Shown piece by piece: positions 16,352 through 24,906 of a stretch of 29,736 nucleotides of DNA. The position numbers and the translations under genes were made by a program. The DNA lies in assembly GCA_023388335.1 (NCBI GenBank), contig JAEWGL010000263.1, forward strand, positions 1 through 29,736. The letters are read 5' to 3'. The notes below the pieces were generated by a model. It saw only the letters and a list, made by a program, of their open reading frames with translations, was not told the DNA's origin and searched no databases. The stretch comes from Pseudomonadota bacterium (lineage in GTDB: Bacteria; Pseudomonadota; Gammaproteobacteria; Pseudomonadales; Pseudomonadaceae). Every line of letters begins with the position of its first letter. The stretch's first letter is position 1.

Positions 16352-17011
16352 CTACCAGGTGATGCGCCGCTCCAGGCGTGTCGCCTGGGGACCCAGCCAC
16401 TGGCTGCTGCGTAACAACGGCAGCAGCGCAGCGTCGGCTTGCAGTTCGACCTGCAACTTGGCCTGACCAACCAGCAGGTCGGCCGCCAGCGCGACCCGAT
16501 GCTGACCGGCCAGGCCCAGTTGCCCGGTCAGGTGCCAGCCTTGGCTGCAATCGACCTGCAGCCAACCCTGTCCCAGCCCCAAAGACCAGGGCGCGACCAG
16601 CGCCAGGTCATCCACCGCGATCCGCCCTTGGGCTGCCTGGCATCGGCGCCCGGCACCCACCAGGTGGATCGCGCCCTGCCATTGGCCGGCCAGGCGATAG
16701 CCCGCCTCGGCGGTATGCTGTATCCCCAGCGTCTGCAGCCGTGCCTGCCAGTCCCAGGGCCAGCCGCGTAACTGTACCTCCCATTGCTGCCCTTGATAGC
16801 CGAACTGCGCCGCGGCCTGCAGCCGCCAGGGCTGCCAGTGCCAGCGCAGCGGGCCGACATCGCCCAGTTGGTGTGCCTGCCCTTGCCACAGGGTGCCGGT
16901 GACGCCTTCAGCTGGCAACGCCAGGCCACGGACCAACCAGTTGGCCGGCCACTGCACCAGCAGGGTCAAGCTGAACACCAGTACGACCCACAGCCATCCC
17001 GACCTGCTCAT
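16352..17011 (-). CDS. gspN: Type II secretion system protein N
   Basis: A 219-residue inner-membrane-anchored protein with one N-terminal membrane segment (about 5-25, WLWVVLVFSLTLLVQWPANW) and a periplasmic beta-rich part that fits GspN: LPAEGVTGTLWQGQA near residue 33 and ADDLALVAPWSLGLGQGWLQ-like segments in the middle. GspN is an accessory T2SS component missing from many systems; its role is poorly defined. It is the last gene of the operon, and its ATG overlaps the gspM stop as ATGA. Identification rests on position, length and topology plus weak motif similarity. Confidence 0.8.
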   Translation of the reverse strand: MSRSGWLWVVLVFSLTLLVQWPANWLVRGLALPAEGVTGTLWQGQAHQLGDVGPLRWHWQPWRLQAAAQFGYQGQQWEVQLRGWPWDWQARLQTLGIQHTAEAGYRLAGQWQGAIHLVGAGRRCQAAQGRIAVDDLALVAPWSLGLGQGWLQVDCSQGWHLTGQLGLAGQHRVALAADLLVGQAKLQVELQADAALLPLLRSSQWLGPQATRLERRITW

Positions 17012-17394
17012 GGTTGCACCTGAACATCAAAACGCAGGCCCGCGGCGTCCTGCTCCAGTGACCATTGCAATGGCCGTACGCCTTCGGCCTGCAGCGCCAG
17101 CAGCCATTGCTCAAGCCCCTGCGCATCGGCAATCTGTCCTCGCAGTTGCCAGGTGCTGCCTTGGCTGTCGATCTGCGCCAGCTGCACCTGCCGCGCCTGG
17201 GCCGACTGGCGCAGCCGCTCCAGGCTCAACGCAGGACCGTTCGGCAGGCCCGCCGCGGTGTGTGCCAAGGCCTGCCATTGGGCCCACTGACGCCATAGGC
17301 CAACGCCTTCGCGCACTCCGAGGACCGCCAGCAAGAGCAGGATCAGCGCCCAGGCCAGCGGCATGCGGTAGCGCACCCAGCCTGCGCGGTTCAC
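17008..17394 (-). CDS. gspM: Type II secretion system protein M (short form)
   Basis: A 128-residue bitopic inner-membrane protein. MPLAWALILLLLAVLGVREG (about 11-30) is the membrane anchor, followed by a helical stretch (WRQWAQWQALAHTA) and a small ferredoxin-like end (STWQLRGQIADAQGLEQWLL, VRPLQWSLEQDAAGLRFDVQ). GspM pairs with GspL in the inner-membrane platform. It is somewhat shorter than the usual ~160 residues. The start is GTG at 17394, overlapping the gspL stop as GTGA; an earlier in-frame ATG would extend 11 residues into gspL. Confidence 0.82.
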   Translation of the reverse strand: MNRAGWVRYRMPLAWALILLLLAVLGVREGVGLWRQWAQWQALAHTAAGLPNGPALSLERLRQSAQARQVQLAQIDSQGSTWQLRGQIADAQGLEQWLLALQAEGVRPLQWSLEQDAAGLRFDVQVQP

Positions 17395-18491
17395 GAGGCA
17401 CCGCCCAGGTCGAAGACCACCTGCCACTGCGTCGCTTGAGCGCCTGGCTGCAGGTCTACCCCGGCGCCCGCGGCGCTGGCCATGTCCTGCCAGGGCGGGC
17501 CGGCGCCCTCCCCGGACAGCCCTAGCTGCCAGCGCTGACCGTCGAAGCGCACGGCGTGCAGGCGCCAGTGCGGGTGTTCGCGCAACCAGTCGTGCAGTTG
17601 CGCCTGCAAGCCCGCGAACTGGCGCAGGCGCAGCTGGCGGTCATGCTCGGCACCCTGCAGGCGCTTGAGCGCCTGTGCGGCCTGGCGCGGCGTGGCCTGA
17701 TTGCCGGTCACCGCCAGCACCTGGCCACGGTACAGCTGGGCTTGCTGCCACTGCTGGTTCAACCACAGGCCGCCCCACAGGCTGGCGAGTACCAGACAGC
17801 TCGCGGCCAGGCGCAGGTGGGCCCGCGGCAGGTGCAGGCGTGGCCTTTGCCAGGGCTGTTCGAACAGGCCCGGCAAAGACTCCAGCGGCGCCAGGCGCGA
17901 AGGCCAACGACCGCTCAGGTGCTCGTGCTGCAGGTTTGTCCAAGGCGCCGGGCATTCTTCACCCCATTCGCCAGGCCAGGCCAGCCAGTGCTCGCGCCCG
18001 TCGATGCTGCGCCCGCGCAACAGCGCCTCGCCCGCCGGCGGCTGCCAGTGCACGGCATGGCCTGGTTGGGCAATCGGCAACAGCTGAAACTCGGCCCAGC
18101 AGCGCTCGACCTGCAGCTCCCAGTCGGCACAGGTCGCCCGCCACTGAGCGAGGTGCTCACGTTCGACGCACACCAGCTGCAACAGGCCGGGCTGGCGCCC
18201 CAGGCAGGCACACAGCACCTGCTCCGGGCTCTGCAGCATTCGGTCCTCCAGCAGCAGCGGCCATTCCTCGCGCTTGACACCGGGCGGCGCAGGCAACTGG
18301 AAATGACTGCACAAGGCACCGGGGACGATCAGCGCGATGCGTGCGGACAGGTCCGCGGGCGGGCGACCCTCGCCTTCGCGGCGCGGTTGATCCGCCGCCA
18401 GCAATAGCCATTGCCAGGGCTCCGCGCCCTGCCCCGGGCGCAGCAGCAGCCAGGGCCGCGCCGGTCTGCGCCGCCATCGCTCAAGCTTCAT
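17391..18491 (-). CDS. gspL: Type II secretion system protein L
   Basis: A 366-residue bitopic protein. The cytoplasmic actin-like half (1-~235) recruits the GspE ATPase, with VPGALCSHFQLPAPPGVKRE and LLLEDRMLQSPEQVLC typical of the GspL cytoplasmic domain. The membrane segment is about 243-262 (LAASCLVLASLWGGLWLNQQ), and the periplasmic ferredoxin-like domain ends the protein (HPHWRLHAVRFDGQRWQLGL). ATG 18491 overlaps the gspJ stop as ATGA. In most T2SS operons gspK would come between gspJ and gspL; here J is fused directly to L by the overlap, and gspK is found elsewhere in the window. Confidence 0.9.
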   Translation of the reverse strand: MKLERWRRRPARPWLLLRPGQGAEPWQWLLLAADQPRREGEGRPPADLSARIALIVPGALCSHFQLPAPPGVKREEWPLLLEDRMLQSPEQVLCACLGRQPGLLQLVCVEREHLAQWRATCADWELQVERCWAEFQLLPIAQPGHAVHWQPPAGEALLRGRSIDGREHWLAWPGEWGEECPAPWTNLQHEHLSGRWPSRLAPLESLPGLFEQPWQRPRLHLPRAHLRLAASCLVLASLWGGLWLNQQWQQAQLYRGQVLAVTGNQATPRQAAQALKRLQGAEHDRQLRLRQFAGLQAQLHDWLREHPHWRLHAVRFDGQRWQLGLSGEGAGPPWQDMASAAGAGVDLQPGAQATQWQVVFDLGGAS

Positions 18492-19078
18492 GAGCGCCCC
18501 CAGGGCAAGGCAAAGGTACACACATAAGGCGCTCCATCACGCTGGATCTGCACCCGCACACCACGATCCGGGCGCGCAGGTTGGTCAGAGGGCCAGGCCA
18601 GCCAGCGGCCGCCCTGGTAGAAAAGTACCTGCGCGGCCGTCACGCCCGAGAGTTGCTCGCGCAATAACCAACGCGGCTCGGCAGCGGCATACAGGTCGGC
18701 CGAGCTTTCCAGCAGCAGTCGCTGCTCGCGGACCTCAAAGCGCAGGCGCTGGCGCTGCAGGCGGGAGCCACCGTCCACCTCCGGCCAGGCCGCGGCGGAC
18801 ACCCAGAGCAGCTGCGAGCGATCGGCTTGCCAATCGAGCCAGTGGGTCGCCAGCGGCAGGCGTTGCTCGGACAGGCGACGCAGCGCCGGACTGTCGAAGC
18901 GCCGTTCCAGCGCCAGGCAGAACTCCAGCACCGTGCCGGTCTCGGCCGGGCTTTCGAGGCGTTCGCGGACCTTGAGCCAACCGTTGACCAGGGCGGCCAG
19001 CATGACCCCGAGCACCGCGGTCAGGGCCATGGCCAGCATCAGCTCGATCAGCGTCAGGCCTGTTTGTTGCTTGCTCAT
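18488..19078 (-). CDS. gspJ: Type II secretion minor pseudopilin GspJ
   Basis: A 196-residue minor pseudopilin. The type III signal peptide is MSKQQTG followed by LTLIELMLAMALTAVLGVML, with Glu at +5 and a long N-terminal helix, to be cleaved by a prepilin peptidase not encoded here. The body shows the GspJ layout: LEFCLALERRFDSPALRR, LRFEVREQRLLLESS, GVTAAQVLFYQGGRWLAWP. GspJ forms the pseudopilus tip with GspI and GspK. ATG 19078 overlaps the gspI stop as ATGA and the stop overlaps gspL. Confidence 0.92.
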   Translation of the reverse strand: MSKQQTGLTLIELMLAMALTAVLGVMLAALVNGWLKVRERLESPAETGTVLEFCLALERRFDSPALRRLSEQRLPLATHWLDWQADRSQLLWVSAAAWPEVDGGSRLQRQRLRFEVREQRLLLESSADLYAAAEPRWLLREQLSGVTAAQVLFYQGGRWLAWPSDQPARPDRGVRVQIQRDGAPYVCTFALPWGRS

Positions 19079-19443
19079 GGCCGCACCAGAAACAGCGTGT
19101 ACTGGCCCAGCGGCAAACGTGCGTCACGGTCGGCGAACAGCTGCAATTGGCCGCGCCGCAAGGTGTCCACGCCCGTGCGGCGCAGTTGCAGTTGCCAGTG
19201 GCAGGCCTGGCCACCCTGGCGCAGGATGCCGCTGCCCTGTTGGGTCGACGGCCAGTACTGCTCGACGCTGAAGCGCGCCTGCAGTTCACGGGCGCAGATC
19301 AGGCCAAGGCGATGCTGCTGCACGCTGCCCTGCACGGCCAGGCGCTGGCGCAGGACCTGGCTGGCCATCACCGCCAGCACGGCGGCAATGCCCAGTGCCA
19401 CGCTGACTTCGAGCAAGGTGAAGCCCTGCTGGCGCCGCTTCAT
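19075..19443 (-). CDS. gspI: Type II secretion minor pseudopilin GspI
   Basis: A 122-residue minor pseudopilin with leader MKRRQQG and mature start FTLLEVSVALGIAAVLAVMA, including Glu +5. The rest matches the small GspI fold (ELQARFSVEQYWP, WQLQLRRTGVDTLRRGQLQL). GspI binds GspJ and GspK in the tip complex. ATG 19443 overlaps the gspH stop as ATGA. Confidence 0.9.
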   Translation of the reverse strand: MKRRQQGFTLLEVSVALGIAAVLAVMASQVLRQRLAVQGSVQQHRLGLICARELQARFSVEQYWPSTQQGSGILRQGGQACHWQLQLRRTGVDTLRRGQLQLFADRDARLPLGQYTLFLVRP

Positions 19444-19877
19444 GGAGTTACCGCCATGCGCAGCTGCCCGTCACGTTGCCAGACCCAGCGCTGGCTGCCC
19501 TTGGGCCAGTGCCACAGCACGCTGCCAGCCTGTGCCCAACCATCAGGGGTAAACACCAGCTGCGGTGAAGCGCTCGCCGGCCAATCCGGCCGCAAGCCCT
19601 TGGGCCAGGCGCCCAGCGGTACCGGCTCGACTACCCAGCCGCTGGCGTCTCGGCGGACGAACGCCGGGCGGTCGCCATCCCAGCGCAGGCCGCGTATCTG
19701 CCCGGCATGCCGGGCGAGCGCCGCCTGTTCGTGGACACCCGCCGCGAGCCGGCTCAGGGCCTGCTCGACACCGGCCTTGCCGCTGTCGAGCCAGGCGACG
19801 CTGAGGCCGGTCATCAGCCCGGCGATGGCCAGCACCACCAGCAGTTCGAGCAGGCTGAAGCCGCGCTGGACACTCAC
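19440..19877 (-). CDS. gspH: Type II secretion minor pseudopilin GspH
   Basis: A 145-residue pseudopilin. The leader MSVQRG is followed by FSLLELLVVLAIAGLMTGLS with Glu at +5. The C-terminal region (WDGDRPAFVRRDASGWVVEP, LVFTPDGWAQAGSVLWHW) fits the GspH/FimT fold. The start is GTG at 19877, three bases after the gspG stop; no in-frame ATG precedes the leader. Confidence 0.9.
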   Translation of the reverse strand: MSVQRGFSLLELLVVLAIAGLMTGLSVAWLDSGKAGVEQALSRLAAGVHEQAALARHAGQIRGLRWDGDRPAFVRRDASGWVVEPVPLGAWPKGLRPDWPASASPQLVFTPDGWAQAGSVLWHWPKGSQRWVWQRDGQLRMAVTP

Positions 19878-19880
19878 CGG

Positions 19881-20315
19881 TCACAGCGCCCAGTTGCCCA
19901 GGTCGGCATCCAGGCCTTCGCCCCCGGGCACGCCATCGGCGCCGAGGGAGTAGACATCGACACGACCATGCTCACCCGGGGTGCGGTACTGGTAGGGCGT
20001 GCCCCAGGGGTCCTCCGGCAACCGGCGGATATAACCGTCGCTGCGCCAGGCCCGCGGCAGCGGCTCCTGCTGCGGCTTCTTCACCAAGGCATCAAGGCCC
20101 TGCTCGTTGCTGGGAAAGCGCAGGTTGTCGAGGCGGTACATGTCCAGGGCCTGCTCCAGGGTGGCCAGGTCGGCCATGACCTTCTGGCGCATGGCCTTGT
20201 CCTGGTTGCCCAGGACACTGGGCGCGACCACGGCGATCAGCAGGCCGATGATGAAGATCACCACCATGATCTCCATCAGGGTGAAGCCGCGCTGGCGCGC
20301 GCGTTGTCTATGCAT
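19881..20315 (-). CDS. gspG: Type II secretion major pseudopilin GspG
   Basis: A 144-residue major pseudopilin, the main subunit of the periplasmic pseudopilus. The leader MHRQRARQRG precedes FTLMEIMVVIFIIGLLIAVV with Glu +5. The globular domain has the canonical LRFPSNEQGLDALVKKP, DPWGTPYQYRTPGEHG and the calcium-site region SLGADGVPGGEGLDADLGNW. ATG 20315 is supported by AAGGAG seven bases upstream; an upstream in-frame GTG at 20333 would overlap the gspF end and lacks such a site. This is the best-spaced ribosome-binding site in the operon, as expected for the most abundant subunit. Confidence 0.97.
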   Translation of the reverse strand: MHRQRARQRGFTLMEIMVVIFIIGLLIAVVAPSVLGNQDKAMRQKVMADLATLEQALDMYRLDNLRFPSNEQGLDALVKKPQQEPLPRAWRSDGYIRRLPEDPWGTPYQYRTPGEHGRVDVYSLGADGVPGGEGLDADLGNWAL

Positions 20316-20329
20316 GTCGAGGCTCCTTG

Positions 20330-21532
20330 TCACAGTGTCAGGCCTTGGTTGAGCTGCATGATCGGCAATAGCACCGCAAGCACGATGAACAGCACCACGC
20401 CGCCCATCACCAGGATCATCAGGGGTTCGAACAACGCCATGGCGGTATCGACCTGGCGGGCAAAGCCACGCTCCTGGTCATCGGCCACGCGCTCGAGCAT
20501 GTCCGCCAGGGTGCCGCTGGCCTCGCCGCTGCCGACCATGTTCACCAGCAACGGCGGAAACTGGGCGCTGGCGTCCAGGGCGCGGTGCAGGCTGCTGCCG
20601 CCCTGCACTTGCAGGCTGACCTGCTCCAGGGCCAGGCGCACGCGGCGGTTGCCGACCGTGGCGGTGGCCACCTGCAGCGCTTCGAGCAAGGCCACGCCGC
20701 TGCCGCTGAGAATCGCCAGGCTGCGCGCCAGCCGGGCGCTTTCGAGCACCTGCAGCAGGCCGCCGATGCGCGGCAGGCGTAGCAACAGGTCGTCGCGGCG
20801 CAGGCACCAGTGCGGCTTGCGCAGCAGCCAGCCACCCAGAACACTCAGCAGCAGCGCCGCACCGAGCAGCCAGGGGCCGGCGCTGACCAGGCCCTGGCTG
20901 AGGCCGATCAGCAGCGAGGTGAGCAACGGCAGGCTCTGCCCGGAATGGGCGAACTGCTCGGTAAGCTTGGGCACCACGAAGGTCATCAGGCCAATGACCA
21001 CCGCCAGCGACACACCCATCAGCACGCTCGGGTAGATCAGCGCGGTGCGGGCCTTGTGCTGCTGGCGTTGTACCTGCTCCAGGTGTTCGGCCAGGCGCTC
21101 GAGCACCTGCGCCAGGCGCCCGGAACGCTCGCCGGCCTCGACCAAGGCGCAATACAACCCGGTAAACGGCGCCCCTTGACGGGCCAGACTGCGGGCCAGC
21201 CCCAGGCCTTCGGCCAGCGCGCCACGCAGCGCCACCAGCAGGCCATGCAAGGCCGGTTGGCGCAGCTGCCGCTCCAGGGTCGCCAAGGCGTCGACCAGAG
21301 GAATGCCAGCGCCGGTGAGGGTCGCCAGCTGGCGGGTCAGTTCACACAGCTGGGTACGTGTCAGGCGCTGGCGACGCGGCTTGGCACCGGCGGCCTCGAC
21401 GCGCTGCAACTGGCGCGCGAACAGGCCCTGCTCGCGCAGCAGCTGACGGGCGTGGCGCTCGCTGTCGGCCTGCAGGCTGGCCTTGTGCGTCTTGCCGGCG
21501 AGGTCGACGGCCTGGTAACGGTAGGTTGGCAT
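20330..21532 (-). CDS. gspF: Type II secretion inner-membrane platform protein GspF
   Basis: A 400-residue polytopic platform protein. The N-terminal MPTYRYQAVDLAGKTHKASL is family-typical. Two T2SSF domains follow, the first with LTRQLATLTGAGIPLVDAL and LVEAGERSGRLAQVLERLAE, the second with LARSLAILSGSGVALLEALQ and MVGSGEASGTLADMLERVAD. Membrane segments lie near 165-190, 215-235 and 370-390. It starts three bases after the gspE stop and ends 14 bases before the gspG ATG. Confidence 0.96.
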   Translation of the reverse strand: MPTYRYQAVDLAGKTHKASLQADSERHARQLLREQGLFARQLQRVEAAGAKPRRQRLTRTQLCELTRQLATLTGAGIPLVDALATLERQLRQPALHGLLVALRGALAEGLGLARSLARQGAPFTGLYCALVEAGERSGRLAQVLERLAEHLEQVQRQQHKARTALIYPSVLMGVSLAVVIGLMTFVVPKLTEQFAHSGQSLPLLTSLLIGLSQGLVSAGPWLLGAALLLSVLGGWLLRKPHWCLRRDDLLLRLPRIGGLLQVLESARLARSLAILSGSGVALLEALQVATATVGNRRVRLALEQVSLQVQGGSSLHRALDASAQFPPLLVNMVGSGEASGTLADMLERVADDQERGFARQVDTAMALFEPLMILVMGGVVLFIVLAVLLPIMQLNQGLTL

Positions 21533-21535
21533 GGC

Positions 21536-22984
21536 TCAGCCCTGCACCGCGCGCAGCACTTCGGCAAGGCTGGTCTGGCCCCGCGCCAGGCAGTCGCTGG
21601 CCATGGCCACCAGGCTTTGCCGGCGCCCGATCAAGTAGTCCTGCATCGCCGGCTCACTGGCGCCGTCGTACAACAGGGCGATCAGGCCGGCATCCAGCTC
21701 GATGAATTCGTACAGGCCCAGGCGCCCGGTGTAGCCACTGCCCTGGCAGTCCTCGCAGCCGACGGCGTGGTAGCTCTGGCTCAGCCCGGCCAACTCTGGC
21801 CACAGCTGGCGCTCGGCCGCCTGCAGCGGCTGCGCCTGGGCACAACCGCACAGCCGGCGCACCAGCCGCTGGGCGAGCACGCCGCGCAGGCAGGAGGCGA
21901 TCAGGAAGGGCTCGATGCCCATATCGCGCAGCCGCGTCACCGCGCCCACTGCGCTGTTGGTGTGCAGGGTCGAGAGCACCAGGTGGCCGGTGAGGCTGGC
22001 TTGCACGGCGATCTGCGCGGTCTCGCGGTCGCGGATCTCGCCGAGCATGATCACGTCCGGGTCCTGGCGCAGGATCGCGCGCAGACCGCTGGCGAAGGTC
22101 AGCCCGGCGCGTGGGTTGATCGCGGTCTGGCCGATGCCGGTAATGGCGTACTCGACCGGGTCCTCGACGGTGAGGATATTGCGGCTGCCGTCGTTCAGGC
22201 TGTTGAGGCTGGCATAGAGCGTGGTGGTCTTGCCCGAGCCGGTCGGCCCGGTGCTCAAGACGATGCCGTTGGGCCGTCCGAGGCAGCTGCGCAGGCCTTG
22301 CAGCACGACGTCCGGCATGCCCAGGTTGCCCAGTGCCAGCAGACTGGCCTGCTTGTCCAGCACGCGCATGACCACGCGCTCGCCATGGATGCCGGGCAGG
22401 GTCGAGACGCGCACGTCCACCTCGCGGCCGGCGGCACGCAGGGTGATCCGGCCATCCTGGGGTTGGCGCTTCTCGGCAATGTCCAGGCGCGCCATGACCT
22501 TGATCCGCGACACCAGCATGGCCGACAGGGCGCGAGGCGGACGCAGCACTTCGCGCAGGTGACCGTCGACCCGCAGGCGCACTACCAGGCTCTGCTCGAA
22601 CGTCTCGATGTGAATGTCCGAGGCATGCAGGCGCAGGGCCTGGCCAAACAGGCCGTTGATCAGGCGAATCACCGGCGCCTCGTCGTCACTTTCCAGCAGA
22701 TCCTCGATACGCGGCATTTCGCTCATCAGGCCATCGAGGTCGACGTGTTCGCCGATGCCCTCGATCAGTGCCGCGGTGGCTGCCTCCCCGGCCTGGTAGA
22801 GCTGGCCCAGTCGTTCGTCGAAGACCTCGTCGGCGAGGTACTCCAGTGCCTGGGGCCGGCCATGCACGCGCAGCAGCTCGTGCAGCTGGTCGCTGTCGGC
22901 GTCACGTCGCAGCCAGAGCTGCCAGCCCTCGGCGGTAGGGGCCATGGCCAGGCCAGCCTGGCGGGCCAGGCGGTAGGGCAGCAT
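21536..22984 (-). CDS. gspE: Type II secretion ATPase GspE
   Basis: A 482-residue cytoplasmic hexameric ATPase that powers pseudopilus assembly. Walker A GPTGSGKT is at 246-253, the Asp box VEDPVEY at 273-279, Walker B VIMLGEIRD at 311-319 and the His box STLHTNSAVGA near 338-348. The C-terminal metal-binding region is atypical: Cys379-Gly-Cys381 replaces the usual CxxC, while Cys410-x2-Cys413 is normal. The N-terminal N1 domain looks shortened. ATG 22984 overlaps the gspD stop as TGATG; in-frame TTG and GTG just upstream are less likely. Confidence 0.96.
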   Translation of the reverse strand: MLPYRLARQAGLAMAPTAEGWQLWLRRDADSDQLHELLRVHGRPQALEYLADEVFDERLGQLYQAGEAATAALIEGIGEHVDLDGLMSEMPRIEDLLESDDEAPVIRLINGLFGQALRLHASDIHIETFEQSLVVRLRVDGHLREVLRPPRALSAMLVSRIKVMARLDIAEKRQPQDGRITLRAAGREVDVRVSTLPGIHGERVVMRVLDKQASLLALGNLGMPDVVLQGLRSCLGRPNGIVLSTGPTGSGKTTTLYASLNSLNDGSRNILTVEDPVEYAITGIGQTAINPRAGLTFASGLRAILRQDPDVIMLGEIRDRETAQIAVQASLTGHLVLSTLHTNSAVGAVTRLRDMGIEPFLIASCLRGVLAQRLVRRLCGCAQAQPLQAAERQLWPELAGLSQSYHAVGCEDCQGSGYTGRLGLYEFIELDAGLIALLYDGASEPAMQDYLIGRRQSLVAMASDCLARGQTSLAEVLRAVQG

Positions 22985-24903
22985 CACCAATCCCCGCCGT
23001 CGAGGCGCGCGCGGCTGGCGGGGAAGGCCTGCAGCAGCGCCGCGCTGTCATCCAGTGCCGGCAGGGCCAGCGGTGTTTCCTGCTGCAAGCGCTGGTATTT
23101 GGCCTGGCTCAGGCCGGCGAGGCTGGGGCCGTCGCGCAGGATGCGCGGGCGAATGAACACCATCAGGTTCTGCTTGACGCCCTTGCTCGAATCGGAGCGG
23201 AACAGCCGGCCCAGGCCTGGGATGTCGCCGAGCAGCGGCACCTTCTGGTTGCTGGTGCTCATCTCGTCGCTGATCAACCCACCCAGGATCACCAGGCCGT
23301 TGTCTTCGACCATGACCTTGGTCTTGATCTCGCGCTTGTTGGTGATCACATCGCTGGCCGAGGCGGTGTCGGCGATAGACGAGACCTCCTGGACGATGTC
23401 CAGGCGCACCGTGTTGTCGATGTTGATCTGCGGCTTGATGCGCAGCTTGACGCCGACTTCCTTGCGTTCGATGGTCTGATAGGGGTTGGCGTTGTTCTGG
23501 GTCACGGAGCCGGTGACGAAGGGCACTTCCTGGCCGACCAGGATCGACGCCTCGGCGTTGTCCAGGGTCAGCAGGGTGGGCGTGGAGAGCAGGTTGAAGC
23601 CGCTCTTGCCCTTGAGCGCATTGACCAGCATGGCGAAGTTGAAGCCACCGCCGAAATGGCCTATTCCGGCGGTGGCGCCGCTGATGCCCGACAGCAGCTC
23701 GCCAAGCTGGGCGCTGTCGCCACTGGCCGCGGCCCCGGCGATGCTGGCGATGCCGGCGCCGAACTTCTCGTCGGCGAACAGCCACTGCACGCCCAGCTCT
23801 TGGACACGCGAGTCGGAGACCTCGGCGATGATCGCCTCGACCACGACCTGGGCGCGGCGGATGTCCAGTTGCTCGACGATGCTGCGGTAGGCCGCCACTT
23901 CGCTGTCCGGGCCGACCATGACCACGGCGTTGGTGCCCTCTTCGTGTTCCAGGCGGATCCCCGAGTCGCTGGCCGGCAGCGGCGTCTTGCCCTCGCCCTC
24001 GCCTTCGACCGCAGGTGCCGCGCCTTCCTGACTGAGCCCGCGCAAGACCTTGACCACCTCGCCGGCATTGGCGTGGCGCAGGTACATCACCTGGGTGTTG
24101 GAGCTGTGCAGGTTGTCGCGCGGCTTGTCGAGCTGGGCCAGCAAGGCCCGCACCCGCTCGCGGCTGTCGGCGCTACCGCGCACCAGCAAGGCATTGCTGC
24201 GCGGGTCGGCGACCACCTGGGCACTGTCGGCGCCCTGCTCGCGGGCCAGCAGGCGAGTGATCAGGCCGCTGGTATCGGCGGCGCTGGCGTGTCGCAGCGG
24301 CATCACCTGCAAGGGCTCGTCGCTGACCTGATCGAGCTGGCGCAGCAGGCTGTCGATACGCGCCAGGTTGCTGCGCCAGTCGGTGACCACCAACAGGTTG
24401 GCCGCAGGATAGGGCGTGATGACCCCGACTCGCGGGTCGATCAGCGGCTTGAGGATGCCCAGCATCTGCTCGCTGGCGGCGTTGCGCACGTTGAACACGC
24501 GGGTGGCGACACCGTCGCTGCCCTCGCCGGGCTTGCCGGCAGCCTCGACCGGCACCGGCTCCAGGCGCGCGGCCTGGTCGGGGACGATCTTCACGCTGCC
24601 ATTGGGCAGGTCCACGGCGGCGAAGCCCTGGGCACGCAGCTGGGCCAGGAAGATGTCATAGATGGCCTCGGCATCGTGGCGGTCGACGGTGCGTACCGTG
24701 ACCTTGCCCTTGACCCGCGGATCGACGATGAAGGTGGTACCGGTGATGCGCGACACACTGTCGATGAACTCGCCCAGGTCGGTGTCGACGAAGTTCACCT
24801 CGTACTGCGGTGCCTCGCCCTCCTCCAGCACCTCGGGCTCTTCGGCGCAGGCCATGGACAGGGCCAGGCACAACAGGCCCGCCAGGCAGTATCTTGCGAT
24901 CAT
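22984..24903 (-). CDS. gspD: Type II secretion outer-membrane secretin GspD
   Basis: A 639-residue secretin forming the outer-membrane channel. Signal peptide is about 1-20 (MIARYCLAGLLCLALSMACA). The N0 domain begins YEVNFVDTDLGEFIDSVSRI; N1-N3 repeats follow (RVFNVRNAASEQMLGILKPL, VMPLRHASAADTSGLITRLL, VMYLRHANAGEVVKVLRGLS). The secretin core has VGQEVPFVTGSVTQNN, TIERKEVGVKLRIKPQIN, VILGGLISDE and VPLLGDIPGLGRLFRS. The short tail after RPRILRDG does not clearly show a pilotin-binding S domain, and no pilotin gene is nearby. ATG 24903 has AAGGA upstream; a GTG directly before it is the alternative. Confidence 0.96.
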   Translation of the reverse strand: MIARYCLAGLLCLALSMACAEEPEVLEEGEAPQYEVNFVDTDLGEFIDSVSRITGTTFIVDPRVKGKVTVRTVDRHDAEAIYDIFLAQLRAQGFAAVDLPNGSVKIVPDQAARLEPVPVEAAGKPGEGSDGVATRVFNVRNAASEQMLGILKPLIDPRVGVITPYPAANLLVVTDWRSNLARIDSLLRQLDQVSDEPLQVMPLRHASAADTSGLITRLLAREQGADSAQVVADPRSNALLVRGSADSRERVRALLAQLDKPRDNLHSSNTQVMYLRHANAGEVVKVLRGLSQEGAAPAVEGEGEGKTPLPASDSGIRLEHEEGTNAVVMVGPDSEVAAYRSIVEQLDIRRAQVVVEAIIAEVSDSRVQELGVQWLFADEKFGAGIASIAGAAASGDSAQLGELLSGISGATAGIGHFGGGFNFAMLVNALKGKSGFNLLSTPTLLTLDNAEASILVGQEVPFVTGSVTQNNANPYQTIERKEVGVKLRIKPQINIDNTVRLDIVQEVSSIADTASASDVITNKREIKTKVMVEDNGLVILGGLISDEMSTSNQKVPLLGDIPGLGRLFRSDSSKGVKQNLMVFIRPRILRDGPSLAGLSQAKYQRLQQETPLALPALDDSAALLQAFPASRARLDGGDW

Positions 24904-24906
24904 CAC

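Noticed and set aside
16100..16352. CdiA-type toxin C-terminus and immunity gene after tpsA
   Set aside because: No VENN motif, no domain change at the C-terminus, and only 11 bases before the convergent gspN stop, so there is no room for an immunity gene.
18480..18500. gspK hidden in another frame between gspJ and gspL
   Set aside because: The two genes overlap by four bases and no prepilin leader occurs in other frames; a GspK-like sequence was instead recognised at 29281-29736.
20810..23479. 889-codon open frame on the plus strand opposite gspD, gspE and gspF
   Set aside because: It lies antisense to three clearly conserved T2SS genes, and its translation is a Q/H/A/G-rich composition artefact of GC-rich codon bias with no domain.
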